64,000 nucleotides of DNA from Tropicimonas sediminicola (GCF_900188335.1 NZ_FZOY01000004.1:310001-374000); one strand, 5' to 3'. Positions 52,967 to 61,999 are shown, counted from the stretch's first letter. The notes: generated by a model not told the origin, from the letters alone. Numbers and translations are program-made.

Positions 52967-54286
52967 TTACCGCTCCACCAGTTTGACGCGCTGATTGTAG
53001 AGGTTCATCCCCGCCGAGATCGCCAGGCTGATCGACAGATAGACGAGCATCCCCATCAGAACCGTCTCCAGCTCGCGGCCGGTCTGGTTGAGGGTGATCC
53101 CCATCAGCGTGCCGGTCAGATCCATGTAGCCCACGGCGATGGCGAGCGAGGAGTTCTTGGTCAGGTTCAGGTATTGCGAGATCAGCGGCGGGATGATGAC
53201 CCGCAACGCCTGCGGCAGGATGACGAGGCTCATGATCCGGTTGGGCCAGAGCCCGAGCGCCGCGGCGGCCTCGGTCTGCCCCTTGGAGATGGCCAGGATA
53301 CCCGCGCGCACGATCTCGGCGATGAAGGCCGCGGTGTAGAGCGACAGCGACAGCCAGAGCGCGATCAGCGAGTTGCGGAGATAGATACCGCCCTGGAAGT
53401 TGAACCCCTTGAGCTCCGGCATGCCGAGGTGAAAGCCCAGGGCGGCCAGGACCGCGAGGGTCGGGATCAGCACGACACCGAGGCGCAGGTACCAGGTGGT
53501 CGGCCGGTCGCCGGTCTCATTCTGGATCCGGTCCGCGCGCTGGCGGATCTTGCTGGACGCATAGAGACCGGCAAGGAACACGGCGGCGATGAGCAGGAAG
53601 TCGAGGCTGATCTGGAACATCCCGCAGGAATCGCTGACCGGGCCACCGTCTTCGGGGATGGCGCAGGCCGGGCTGTCCGTATCGGGCAGGATCGGCAGGT
53701 CGCCGAGGCCACGGCTGAACAGCGGCTCGGGGACATAGACGCCACGGTTGGTCAATGCGACGGAGTCGAAGAGCAGCATGCTGGCTTCGGGGTCCTCGCC
53801 GCGGAAATCCCTCGGGGCGGGCAGGGTCTCGATCAGGATCGCCATGGTGAAGACGATCCAGAGCAGCACCGGCACGTTGCGGAACATCTCGACATAGACG
53901 GTCATCAGGCGCGACACGAGCCAGTTGTTCGACAACCGCAGAACGCCGACGATCACGCCGACCACCGTCGCCGTGATACAGCCGAGCACCGCCACCAGCA
54001 GAGTGTTGAGCAGGCCGACGACGGTCGCCCGCCAGTGGCTGGACTGCGAATTGTAGTCGATCAGCCTCTGGTTGATGTCATAGCCGGCCGGATCCCGAAG
54101 GAAGGTGAAGTCGATCGGCTTCCCGAGGACGGCGAGGTTGTTGATCGTGTTGTTGATGAGCCAGCCTGCCAGGATCAGGAACCCGATGAGCGCGACGATC
54201 TGGATGGTGATCGAGCGGTAGCGGGTGTCGTAGATCAGCATGCCGAGCTTGAACGACTCCTTCGGCGGGTCGGTCATTGTGCTCAT
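52967..54286 (-). CDS. bztB: glutamate/aspartate ABC transporter permease
   Basis: A 439-residue permease partner of BztC. After an N-terminal soluble stretch and a first helix, the HisM-type domain is interrupted by a long insert (about 170-290) as in BztB/AapQ, and the EAA loop appears as GQTEAAAALGLWPNRIMSLV, with ILPQALRVIIPPL. The ATG 54286 follows GGGAACATTGCC. It lies 135 bases after bztA, with a hairpin in between. Confidence 0.94.
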   Translation of the reverse strand: MSTMTDPPKESFKLGMLIYDTRYRSITIQIVALIGFLILAGWLINNTINNLAVLGKPIDFTFLRDPAGYDINQRLIDYNSQSSHWRATVVGLLNTLLVAVLGCITATVVGVIVGVLRLSNNWLVSRLMTVYVEMFRNVPVLLWIVFTMAILIETLPAPRDFRGEDPEASMLLFDSVALTNRGVYVPEPLFSRGLGDLPILPDTDSPACAIPEDGGPVSDSCGMFQISLDFLLIAAVFLAGLYASSKIRQRADRIQNETGDRPTTWYLRLGVVLIPTLAVLAALGFHLGMPELKGFNFQGGIYLRNSLIALWLSLSLYTAAFIAEIVRAGILAISKGQTEAAAALGLWPNRIMSLVILPQALRVIIPPLISQYLNLTKNSSLAIAVGYMDLTGTLMGITLNQTGRELETVLMGMLVYLSISLAISAGMNLYNQRVKLVER

Positions 54287-54383
54287 GGCAATGTTCCCTG
54301 CAGCGCTCCGGGCTTCTTTCATCGGCGGGGTTTGCTCTCCCCGTCCATTGGCCCGGATATTTTCGTTGAAGTGCAGATACGCG

Positions 54384-54409
54384 AAGGGCGCGACATTTGC
54401 CGCGCCCTT
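54384..54409 (-). terminator. intercistronic hairpin after bztA
   Basis: AAGGGCGCG and CGCGCCCTT form a 9-bp perfect stem with an 8-base loop, about 12 bases after the bztA stop. As in many amino-acid transporters it probably lets the binding protein be made in excess of BztBCD by partial termination or mRNA protection. Confidence 0.6.
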
Positions 54410-54421
54410 GCTAAGTCGATC

Positions 54422-55438
54422 TTAGCGGAACGGCGGGGAGTAGAGCAGGCCGCCGTTGGTCCACTGCGCGTTCAGGCCGCGCGCCAGGCCGATCGGCGTG
54501 GTCTCGCCCACGTTCTTCTCGAACAGCTCACCGTAGTTGCCGCCCGCCTTGATGGCGCGCTTGGCCCATTCGGCGTCGAGGCCGAGCATTTCGCCCAGCG
54601 AGCCTTCGGTGCCGAGGATACGGTTGATCTCCGGGTTGTCGGTGCCGGAGGACAGCTCGTCGATGTTGGCCGAGGTGATGCCGAGCTCTTCGGCCGAGAT
54701 CAGCGCGTTCAGCGTCCAGCGGACGATGTCGCCCCAGTCGTTGTCGCCGTGGCGAACGAGCGGGCCGAGCGGCTCCTTGGAGATGATCTCCGGCAGCAGG
54801 ATGTGGTCACCCGGCGCCTCGAAGGTCGCGCGAACGGCGGCGAGGCCGGAGGCGTCGGTGGTGTAGGCGTCGCAGGCACCGGCGAGGTACTGCTGCTGGG
54901 CCTCGTTGTCGGTCTCAACCGGCACCGGCTCGTAGGAGATGTTGTTGGCGCGGAAGAAGTCGGCCAGGTTCAGCTCGGTGGTGGTGCCGGTCTGGATGCA
55001 GACGGTGGCGCCGTCCAGTTCCTTGGCCGAGGAGACGCCGAGCTCCTTCGGAACCATGAAGCCCTGGCCGTCGTAGTAGTTCACGCCGACGAACTCGAAC
55101 TTGAGGTCGATGTCGCGGGTAAAGGTCCAGGTGGTGTTGCGGGCGAGCAGGTCCACTTCGCCCGAAGCCAGGGCGGTGAAGCGGGTCTTGCCGGTGGTCG
55201 GGATGAACTCGACAGCGGTCGGATCCCCGAGCACGGCGGCCGCTACGGCACGACAGAACGCAACGTCGAAACCTTCCCACTCGCCATTCGCGTTGGGAGC
55301 GGCGAAGCCGACGAGGCCGGTGTTCGCGCCGCAGTTCAGCTTGCCGCGGGCCTTGACGTCGTCCAGGGTAGCAGCCCCCGCGACACCGGCCGACAGGCCA
55401 GCCACGGCCAGTGCCCCAACGAGTACGGTCTTTTTCAT
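54422..55438 (-). CDS. bztA: glutamate/aspartate-binding periplasmic protein
   Basis: A 338-residue binding protein with a signal peptide (MKKTVLVGALAVAGLSAGVAGA). The mature part has LDDVKARGKLNCGANTGLVGF, WEGFDVAFCRAVAAAVLGD, the arginine-type ligand loop ARNTTWTFTRD and TVCIQTGTTTELNLADFF, and ends NAQWTNGGLLYSPPFR, as in AapJ/BztA. It is first in the bztABCD operon. The ATG at 55438 follows GGAAGAGGTACTC. The promoter must lie in the 240 bases upstream. Confidence 0.95.
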   Translation of the reverse strand: MKKTVLVGALAVAGLSAGVAGAATLDDVKARGKLNCGANTGLVGFAAPNANGEWEGFDVAFCRAVAAAVLGDPTAVEFIPTTGKTRFTALASGEVDLLARNTTWTFTRDIDLKFEFVGVNYYDGQGFMVPKELGVSSAKELDGATVCIQTGTTTELNLADFFRANNISYEPVPVETDNEAQQQYLAGACDAYTTDASGLAAVRATFEAPGDHILLPEIISKEPLGPLVRHGDNDWGDIVRWTLNALISAEELGITSANIDELSSGTDNPEINRILGTEGSLGEMLGLDAEWAKRAIKAGGNYGELFEKNVGETTPIGLARGLNAQWTNGGLLYSPPFR

Positions 55439-55678
55439 GAGTACCTCTTCCTGATGGTCCCACCCGTTCCGGTGGTGATCCTTTATTTTGTGGGCCTCTC
55501 GACCCGAGCGAAACTCTTGCGAGAGGGCGCCGCCCCCTCAGCGCCCCAACTTTGGGCAAATTCCTAAATAAAGGTCAAGTGCGGCTCCGGAAGTGGCCCT
55601 AGCGTCACCTTTGCTGGCGCGCAGCCCGTGTCCATGTGTTGAAAAATTGGGCAGCGCCAGCCGTGGAGCAGACAGGAT

Positions 55679-56395
55679 TTAGACGGCCGGGCGAGACAGG
55701 CGGTGGAAATTCGCTGCGTGCAGAAACGCTTGCCGTTTGATCGCCGCATCGGCGGCCGCCTCTGCGTCAACGCCCCACTGGCTCTCCTGGAAGGTCTCGT
55801 CGACCCGCGAACGCCGCCAGAGCTCCTCGGGAGAAAAAACTTCGTCGACAGCGGCGAGGCCGATCAGGAGCGAGCCTGAAAGGCTGACCAGGTCATGCAG
55901 GGCAGTCAGCGCGAACGGATCCGAATCTTCGACCCGGCGGCGCAGGGTCGCGAGGCTCTCCTCCGACTGGGCCACCGGAACGATTCCCACGGTCAGCTCC
56001 AGCGCGGCGCCAAGTGCGCTGCGCGCCCAGTCGAGCATCGGGTCCCAGGCCTCGGCCTGCAGCTGCGCCAGCAGCTCGGGTCCGTCAGCGCGGTAACAGC
56101 AGAGGTCGGTTTCGCCGTAGGCCGCGATCAGCGCCGCGACCTCCGCGAACTGCGGAACGACCTTGTCGATCGCGGAATTGGCGGACCGGGTGAAGGGCAT
56201 CGACAGCGGGTCGATCTCGCCTTCCTGCGCGTTCCACTCGGCGGCGATCTCCTCGGCCAGCAGGCGCGTCGGCAGCAACAGCGTCGCCTTGCTGGGCGTC
56301 CGCACCGGGCGGCCGTCGAGCGCCACGCTCCAGCCCGCCCCGGAATCGACGGCCTCGGCCTGCTTCCAGAAGCGTTTCGCCTTCCACTCGGCCAT
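55679..56395 (-). CDS. ATP12 family F1-ATPase assembly chaperone
   Basis: A 238-residue protein homologous to mitochondrial ATP12, which binds the F1 alpha subunit before assembly. The N-terminus KRFWKQAEAVDSGAGWSVALDGRPVRTPSKATLLLPT and the LLAEEIAAEWNAQ block are diagnostic, and PFTRSANSAIDKV and ETDLCCYRADGPELL follow. This family is confined to alphaproteobacteria and eukaryotes. It starts directly after the HAD gene stop and ends the operon crcB-rluC-HAD-ATP12. Confidence 0.92.
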   Translation of the reverse strand: MAEWKAKRFWKQAEAVDSGAGWSVALDGRPVRTPSKATLLLPTRLLAEEIAAEWNAQEGEIDPLSMPFTRSANSAIDKVVPQFAEVAALIAAYGETDLCCYRADGPELLAQLQAEAWDPMLDWARSALGAALELTVGIVPVAQSEESLATLRRRVEDSDPFALTALHDLVSLSGSLLIGLAAVDEVFSPEELWRRSRVDETFQESQWGVDAEAAADAAIKRQAFLHAANFHRLSRPAV

Positions 56396-57082
56396 TCAGC
56401 TCTCCCAGATTCGTTCGATCGCGGCGGGCAGATCGGCGTAGCGATCGACGATCGCGCCGGCCCCGGCCCGCGTCAGGGTTTCGGTGGGATGGTAGCCCCA
56501 GCTCACGCCAAGCGTCCGGACGCGGGCGGCGCGGCCCATCTCCATGTCAAAGCTCGTGTCGCCGATCATCACCGCGTCCCGCGCCTCCACGCCGGTTTCG
56601 GCAAGCGCCGTCAGCACCATCGAGGGGTGCGGCTTGGAGGGGTGGTGGTCGGCCACCTGCTCGGTGACGAAGGCCCCGGTCAGCCCGTGGGCCGCCAGCA
56701 GGTGATCCAGCCCGCGGCGGGACTTGCCGGTGGCGATGCCGACCAGAACGTCGTCGCGAGCGAGCAGCGCGTCGATCACCTCCCGCGCACCGGGATAGAG
56801 CGGTGACATCTGCTCCGGCGCACCGGTGCTGCGAAGGCTGGAGAAGCTGTTCTTGTAGCCCTCGACCAGCGCCTCCTGCGCCTCCGTGTCGAGCTCGGGA
56901 GAAAGCTGTGCCATCGCGACCGGCAGCGACAGGCCGACGATCGACAGCACCGTTTCGCGCGGCGGCGGCTGCATCCCGAGCCCGCCATAGGCGGCGTCCA
57001 TCGCGGCGACGATATGCGCCTGGCTGTCCACGAGGGTGCCATCGACGTCGAAGATCACGAGCCGAAGCGGGGAATGGCTCAT
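56396..57082 (-). CDS. HAD-IA family hydrolase (phosphoglycolate phosphatase-like)
   Basis: A 228-residue HAD protein. Motif I is IFDVDGTLVDS, motif II IATGKSRRG, motif III lysine in HHPSKPHPSM and motif IV MIGDTSFDMEMG. The cap sequence with FSSLRSTGAPEQM suggests subclass IA phosphatase of phosphoglycolate or pyrimidine type. The start ATG 57082 overlaps the rluC stop by four bases. Substrate cannot be assigned. Confidence 0.9.
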   Translation of the reverse strand: MSHSPLRLVIFDVDGTLVDSQAHIVAAMDAAYGGLGMQPPPRETVLSIVGLSLPVAMAQLSPELDTEAQEALVEGYKNSFSSLRSTGAPEQMSPLYPGAREVIDALLARDDVLVGIATGKSRRGLDHLLAAHGLTGAFVTEQVADHHPSKPHPSMVLTALAETGVEARDAVMIGDTSFDMEMGRAARVRTLGVSWGYHPTETLTRAGAGAIVDRYADLPAAIERIWES

Positions 57083-58128
57083 CCGTCCTGCTCCTCGAAG
57101 GGATCGGCGGGCACGTCAGCGGCGCGCCAGTCGAGCATCTCCCAGGTCCGTTCCATGTGTTCCGGCAGCGGCGCGGTCAGCACCAGGCGGCTGCCGGTCA
57201 CCGGGTGGGTCAGCGACAGCGACCGGGCGTGCAAGTGCAGCTTGCGCGACAACGCGCCGCCCAGACCCGCGCCCCAGCCGTCGCCCAGGTTCTCCTGCCC
57301 GGAACCGCCATACTTGCCGTCGCCAACGATCGGATGCCCGATCTCGGCCATGTGTGCGCGCAGCTGGTGCGTGCGCCCCGTGACCGGGACCAGCGCCACC
57401 CAGCTCACCCGCCCGCCGAGCCCCGAGAGCACGGCGTAGTCGGTCGTGGCGCGCTTGGCACCGGGGGTCGCGTCGACCTCGCGCGGATGCACGCAGCGCA
57501 TCTTCTCGCCCTCGCCGCCGGCCCCGTGGCCACCGGCCTTTACCAGGCCGAAGCGGATCGTGCCCATCTGCGGCGCGGGCACGCCGGCGACGGCGGCCCA
57601 GTAGATCTTGCGGGTGTCGCGGGCGCGGAAGGCCTCCGTCAGGGCGCCGGCCATCGCGCGGGTCCGCGCCAGCAGCAGCACGCCGGAGGTGTCCTTGTCG
57701 AGCCGGTGAACCAGCCGCGGTTTCTCGTCCAGCCCGAAGCGCAGCGCCTCGGCCAGCCCGTCGACATGGCGGGTCTGCTTGCTGCCGCCTTGCGTGGGCA
57801 GGCCAGCGGGCTTGTTGATCGCGATCAGGTGGTCGTCCCGGTAGATCACGGTCTCCCGGATCATCCTGGCGTCGGCCTCGGAGACGCCGCTCCGCTCCTG
57901 CCGCGGCGGCTCGCTCTCCGGATCGGGCAGTGGCGGCACGCGGACGATCTGCCCGGCCTCGATCCGCGTCGAAGTCTTGACCCGCGCCCCGTCGAGACGC
58001 AGTTCGCCCTTGCGGCACATCTTCTCGATCCGGCCCTGGCCGACATGCGGGAACCGGTTCCGGAACCAACGGTCGAGCCGCTGCCCCGCCTCGTCCGGCG
58101 CGATCTCGATCTGCTGCACCCGGCTCAT
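57079..58128 (-). CDS. rluC: RluC/RluD family 23S rRNA pseudouridine synthase
   Basis: A 349-residue protein. An N-terminal S4 RNA-binding domain (RLDRWFRNRFPHVGQGRIEKM) is followed by the catalytic domain with PAGLPTQGGSK and the catalytic Asp in RLVHRLDKDTSGVLLLARTR, and GRTHQLRAHMAEIGHPIVGD. The S4-bearing form and length fit RluC, which acts on several 23S positions. It overlaps both neighbours by four bases (crcB and the HAD gene), so it is part of one operon. Confidence 0.92.
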   Translation of the reverse strand: MSRVQQIEIAPDEAGQRLDRWFRNRFPHVGQGRIEKMCRKGELRLDGARVKTSTRIEAGQIVRVPPLPDPESEPPRQERSGVSEADARMIRETVIYRDDHLIAINKPAGLPTQGGSKQTRHVDGLAEALRFGLDEKPRLVHRLDKDTSGVLLLARTRAMAGALTEAFRARDTRKIYWAAVAGVPAPQMGTIRFGLVKAGGHGAGGEGEKMRCVHPREVDATPGAKRATTDYAVLSGLGGRVSWVALVPVTGRTHQLRAHMAEIGHPIVGDGKYGGSGQENLGDGWGAGLGGALSRKLHLHARSLSLTHPVTGSRLVLTAPLPEHMERTWEMLDWRAADVPADPFEEQDG

Positions 58129-58508
58129 GGCAGCGGCACCACACCACGGGCGAAGGCAAGCCCCACGACAAGCGCGGCGAGCGAGACCAGCACCGATGCG
58201 GTGATATAGACCAGCGCGATCTCAGTCCGGCCCTCCTCCATCAGGAAGATCGCGTCCAGCGAGAAGGCCGAGAAGGTGGTGAAGCCGCCGAGGAAGCCGG
58301 TCATCAGGACCGGGGCCAGCGAATTGGCGCCCTTGCGCTCCAGCAGGACGACGAGCGCGCCCATCAGGAAGGAACCGACCACGTTCACCGTCAATGTCCC
58401 CCAGGGGAAGCCGATGCCCAGCAGGGCCTTCATTCCGACGTTTGTCAGGTATCGGCAGGTTGCGCCGAGCGCGCCGCCGAGGGCGACCTGGAGAGCGGTG
58501 AGGATCAT
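58125..58508 (-). CDS. crcB: fluoride ion channel CrcB
   Basis: A 127-residue protein with four helices. It shows GGALGATCRYL, PWGTLTVNVVGSFLMGAL and GFLGGFTTFSAFSLD with the polar track residues of Fluc channels. CrcB exports fluoride as a dual-topology dimer. I chose ATG 58508; GTG 58529 would add seven residues. No fluoride riboswitch is seen upstream. It heads the crcB-rluC-HAD-ATP12 run. Confidence 0.92.
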   Translation of the reverse strand: MILTALQVALGGALGATCRYLTNVGMKALLGIGFPWGTLTVNVVGSFLMGALVVLLERKGANSLAPVLMTGFLGGFTTFSAFSLDAIFLMEEGRTEIALVYITASVLVSLAALVVGLAFARGVVPLP

Positions 58509-58559
58509 TGCGCCGATGTCCTGTGCCACCGGCGCAATGTCAAGGGCCCGGCCTTGCGC

Positions 58560-59231
58560 TCAGGCCGATTTGCGCGCGCCGGCGGGGCTGTCGCCGTTGG
58601 CGGCGATCACCTCGATCACGCGATCCTCGGGCACCGGCCCGCGCACGATCTTCTTGCCGTGGATCATCGACGGCACCAGGTTCTCGCCCTTCCAGACCTT
58701 GTAGAAAAGGATCGCCGCGATGTGCAGCAGGACCAGCGCCAGGATGATCGGGGGCAGCGTATTGTGCCAGCCCGACGCCCAGCCAACCCAGGATCCGCTG
58801 ACAGAATCGGCAAGCGGGCCCTTGTTGATGAAGTCGTCCGGATCGCTGAACAGCCCCGTGAAGGCCTGAAACGCCAGGACCCCGAGCAGCGCAAAGACCG
58901 ACAGCGCCCCAACCGGGTTGTGCCCGGCCCAGTGGCTCGGCTTGCGCTTCGAGATGCCGCTCGAATAGCGCAGGAACGTGCCCGGCGCGTAGACGAAGTC
59001 CCGGAAGCGGGCGGGCCAGGGGCCGAACAGGCCCCAGACCACGCGGAAGACGAGCAGCCCGATCACGGCATAGCCGAAGTAGAAGTGCAGGGTCATGATA
59101 CCCGGGCCGAACTTGCCCAGGTACCATGCCGTACAGACGCAGATCGCCAGCGCCCAGTGGAACAGGCGAAGGCCCGGATCCCAGAGGCGGACGCGGCGAA
59201 GCTGGTCGGTTTCAGGCGAGCCGTCAGACAC
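58560..59231 (-). CDS. cytochrome b561-like membrane protein
   Basis: A 223-residue membrane protein. Four helices with histidines are visible, including DPGLRLFHWALAICV and TLHFYFGYAVIGLL, and later SGWHNTLPPIILALVLLHIAAILFY, fitting a bis-heme cytochrome b561/b6-like protein (COG3658). It starts with GTG 59231, 5 bases after the cytochrome c' stop, so the two are translated as a pair. Electron transfer between the quinone pool and the c-type cytochrome is a natural inference. Confidence 0.85.
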   Translation of the reverse strand: MSDGSPETDQLRRVRLWDPGLRLFHWALAICVCTAWYLGKFGPGIMTLHFYFGYAVIGLLVFRVVWGLFGPWPARFRDFVYAPGTFLRYSSGISKRKPSHWAGHNPVGALSVFALLGVLAFQAFTGLFSDPDDFINKGPLADSVSGSWVGWASGWHNTLPPIILALVLLHIAAILFYKVWKGENLVPSMIHGKKIVRGPVPEDRVIEVIAANGDSPAGARKSA

Positions 59232-59236
59232 GCGCC

Positions 59237-59692
59237 TCAGTCCTTCTTGGCCTGGAATTCCTTGTGGCAGGCCTGGCACTGCTGGCCGATCGGCCCGATC
59301 GCCGCGACCATGGCGTCCTTGCCGTCGCTGGCGACGGCCTGCATGTTGGCGGCAGCGGCCTGCAGATCGGCCATGATCGCGGTGACTTGGTCGGTGTTCT
59401 CCCAAAGCGCCGGCTTGGCATAGGAGACGCCCGGCAGATCGTCCATCGAGGTGCCTTCCAACCAGAAACCGGACTGGTCGGCATTGGCCAGTTCCACCAG
59501 CATGTCGGCGGCGGCCTGCGCGACGGCCGGATCGTATTCCGCTTCGCCCTTGGCGACAGCGGCGAAGGTACCGACCTGCTTGCCGAAGCCTTTCATGTGG
59601 TCCTGACGGGCTTTGACGGCGTCCGTGGCGGCGTCGGCAAGAGCAATGCAGGGGATGGAAACGGCGATGGCGGCTAGAATGGTCTTTTTCAT
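59237..59692 (-). CDS. cytochrome c' family protein
   Basis: A 151-residue periplasmic protein with signal peptide MKKTILAAIAVSIPCIALA and a single C-terminal heme site QCQACHKEF, the cytochrome c' layout of a four-helix bundle. Such proteins bind nitric oxide and protect against nitrosative stress. The ATG follows CAGGAGACCAGCC. It precedes a cytochrome b561-like gene, a pairing also seen in other alphaproteobacteria. Confidence 0.9.
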   Translation of the reverse strand: MKKTILAAIAVSIPCIALADAATDAVKARQDHMKGFGKQVGTFAAVAKGEAEYDPAVAQAAADMLVELANADQSGFWLEGTSMDDLPGVSYAKPALWENTDQVTAIMADLQAAAANMQAVASDGKDAMVAAIGPIGQQCQACHKEFQAKKD

Positions 59693-59823
59693 GGCTGGTC
59701 TCCTGAAATGGCCAGTTTGATGAACCCGGTCACAGGGTTGCGAGATTCGCGCTCCTACGTAAGGCATCGCACGGCTGCATTCACAGTTTAAGATGATTGT
59801 CTGTAGCCCTTATCAAATTTAGG

Positions 59824-61134
59824 TCATCCGCCGCGTTTCGCCCGGAGCTTGACGAAATAGTCGAGCCTGCGTTTCAGGTCGCGTTCGAAGCCGCGCTCGA
59901 CCGGGAAATAGTAGATGCCGCGCTTCATCCCCTCCGGGAAGTAGTTCTGGCCCGAGAAGCCGTCTTCCGCGTCGTGATCGTAGCTGTAGCCCTCGCCGTA
60001 GCCCTGCTCCTTCATGAGCGAGGTCGGCGCGTTCAGGATGTGCTTGGGCGGCGGCTCGGAGCCGGTCTGGCCCGCCGCCTTCATGGCAGCCTTGTAGCCC
60101 GCGTAGGCAGCGTTCGACTTGGGGGCGAGCGCGAGGTAAACGACCGCCTGCGCCAGCGCCAGCTCGCCCTCCGGGCTGCCGAGACGTTCGTAGACCTGCC
60201 AGGCCTGAAGACAGAGCGCCTGTGCCTGCGGGTCGGCCAGGCCGATGTCCTCCACCGCCATTCGGGTGATCCTGCGCGCGAGGTAACGCGGGTCCTCTCC
60301 GCCTTTGAGCATCCGCGCCAGCCAGTAGAGCGCCGCGTCCGGGTCCGAGCCGCGGACGGATTTGTGGAGAGCCGAGATCAGGTTGTAATGCGCGTCGCCC
60401 GACTTGTCGTATTGCGCGGCCCGCTGGGTCAGCCGCGCGGTCAGTGCGTCGGTGTCGATCACGCCGTCGGATTTCCAGGCCGAGACCTGCTCCACCAGGT
60501 TCAGCAAAGCCCGCCCGTCGCCGTCGGCCATTGCCAACAACGACATGCGCGCTGCATCCGTCAGCGGCAGCGCGCGCCCCAGTTCCGATTCGGCCCTCGC
60601 GAGCATCGCCGCCAGCGCCGTCTCGTCCAGCCGGTTCAGCACCAGCACCTGGCTACGGCTCAGAAGCGCCGCGTTGAGCTCGAAGCTCGGGTTCTCGGTC
60701 GTCGCCCCGACAAGGACAATCGTGCCATCCTCCATATGCGGCAGGAACCCGTCCTGCTGCGCCTTGTTGAAGCGGTGGATCTCGTCGACGAAGAGAAGCG
60801 TGCCCTGCCCATTCCTGCGCCGCAGGCGCGCCGCCTCGAACACCTTCCTGAGTTCGGGCACTCCGGTGAAGATGGCGCTGATCTGCACGAAGTGGAGGTC
60901 GGTCACATCGGCCAGCAGCCGCGCGATGGTTGTCTTGCCGACGCCGGGCGGCCCCCAGAGCACCAGCGAGGAGAGCGAGCCCGCCGCAAGCATCGCGCCC
61001 AGCGGACCGTCGGGGCCGAGCAGGTGATCCTGCCCGATGACCTCGCCGAGGGTCCTGGGGCGCAGCCGGTCGGCAAGCGGACGCGGCGCGTCGCTCTCGG
61101 TTCTGTCGGTGGGCGAGTCGAAAAGGTCCGGCAT
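59824..61134 (-). CDS. rarA: replication-associated recombination protein A (MgsA/RarA)
   Basis: A 436-residue AAA+ protein. Walker A is LWGPPGVGKTTIARLL, Walker B LLFVDEIHRFNKAQQDGFL, sensor 1 VGATTENPSFELN and the C-terminal MgsA part has YLALAPKSNAAYAGYKAA and HILNAPTSLMKEQGYGEGY. RarA acts on stalled forks and belongs to the clamp-loader clade. The start ATG 61134 begins MPDLFDSPTDRTE. It is on the minus strand, downstream of the LuxR-type gene. Confidence 0.94.
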   Translation of the reverse strand: MPDLFDSPTDRTESDAPRPLADRLRPRTLGEVIGQDHLLGPDGPLGAMLAAGSLSSLVLWGPPGVGKTTIARLLADVTDLHFVQISAIFTGVPELRKVFEAARLRRRNGQGTLLFVDEIHRFNKAQQDGFLPHMEDGTIVLVGATTENPSFELNAALLSRSQVLVLNRLDETALAAMLARAESELGRALPLTDAARMSLLAMADGDGRALLNLVEQVSAWKSDGVIDTDALTARLTQRAAQYDKSGDAHYNLISALHKSVRGSDPDAALYWLARMLKGGEDPRYLARRITRMAVEDIGLADPQAQALCLQAWQVYERLGSPEGELALAQAVVYLALAPKSNAAYAGYKAAMKAAGQTGSEPPPKHILNAPTSLMKEQGYGEGYSYDHDAEDGFSGQNYFPEGMKRGIYYFPVERGFERDLKRRLDYFVKLRAKRGG

Positions 61135-61244
61135 GGGCGCAGCCTAGGTCCGGGTCGAGCGGAGCGAAAGCCGATCCCGACGCAAAAAACAGAAGAGATC
61201 CCTGCGGATCGCCCCGTCGCGACCCGCCTGAAAGACACGGCGCC

Positions 61245-61856
61245 TCAAAGCAGCCGAGCGTCCTTGGCCCGCTGGATGGCCTCGGCCGTCGTGCGGGCCA
61301 TCAGCCGCTGCCGCGCCGCGGTCAGCCGGGCCTTGAGCGCGCTCTCCGAGATCCCGAGCTTGGCTGCCGCGGCGGCATGCCGGTCGCCCGCAGCGATCAG
61401 CCGCAAGGCCTGTGCCTGCGCCGCAGTCAGCTTCTCGGGCGGTTCGGTCAACTGGTGAAGCCGGTCGATGATCCGGGAGATCTGCTCCATCTCGGAGTCG
61501 GTAAACTCCCTGTCGGACCGGGCGGCCCCCGCAATCGTGCGCGACGACACCGGCCCGGCCGAGACCGCGACCCCGAACCGCAAGCCGAACCCGGCCGCCT
61601 CCTCCATGATCCCGAACGGGTCGGGAATCCCCAGCTCGCTCCAGCGCGCGTACCCGGTGGTGGAAAAGGCCCAGGCGGTGACGGGATCGCGCATCACATA
61701 GGCGTTGGCCGTGTAATGCTCGATCCAGGCCGGGTCATAGGTCTGGATCGTCAGCAGCGGCGAGGCAAAACGGATGTGAAGGCCGACGAAATATCCCGCC
61801 GGGGACATCGCCGCCAGCTTTGCAAGTTCACGATCGACAGCCGCGCGGTCAGCCAT
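61245..61856 (-). CDS. LuxR-type regulator with autoinducer-binding domain, no luxI nearby
   Basis: A 203-residue protein. The N-terminal domain keeps most TraR/LuxR ligand residues: Trp and Tyr in AWIEHYTANAY, Asp and Pro in MRDPVTAWAF, and Trp in ARWSEL. The C-terminal HTH reads LTAAQAQALRLIAAGDRHAAAAAKLGISESALKARL in sense, with the recognition helix in SESALKARLTAARQRL. Shorter than typical 230-250-residue LuxR proteins. No LuxI homologue lies in the window, so it is a possible solo receptor. ATG 61856 was chosen; ATG 61886 would add ten residues. Confidence 0.85.
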   Translation of the reverse strand: MADRAAVDRELAKLAAMSPAGYFVGLHIRFASPLLTIQTYDPAWIEHYTANAYVMRDPVTAWAFSTTGYARWSELGIPDPFGIMEEAAGFGLRFGVAVSAGPVSSRTIAGAARSDREFTDSEMEQISRIIDRLHQLTEPPEKLTAAQAQALRLIAAGDRHAAAAAKLGISESALKARLTAARQRLMARTTAEAIQRAKDARLL

Positions 61857-61967
61857 GGTGAAAGAGAGCCCTACTGGACATGTCACCCCTAGTATACGGA
61901 TCGAGATGGCGGCTCGTCACGTCTTGCCGCATTTTCGGCACCCCGGTCGCGAATGATCGGCCATCCC

Positions 61968-61999
61968 CAAAAACAAAAGGCCCCCGCGATGCGAGGGCC
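61968..61999 (-). terminator. intrinsic terminator of the rplQ operon
   Basis: On the minus strand GGCCCTCGC and GCGGGGGCC form a 9-bp stem (one G-T pair) with a 3-base loop, followed by TTTTGTTTTT. It lies 22 bases after the rplQ stop and ends the alpha ribosomal operon. Confidence 0.9.

Noticed and set aside
58509-58559. Fluoride riboswitch in front of crcB
   Set aside because: The gap to the cytochrome b gene is only about 50 bases and shows none of the conserved GG-C-TGATGG-type elements.
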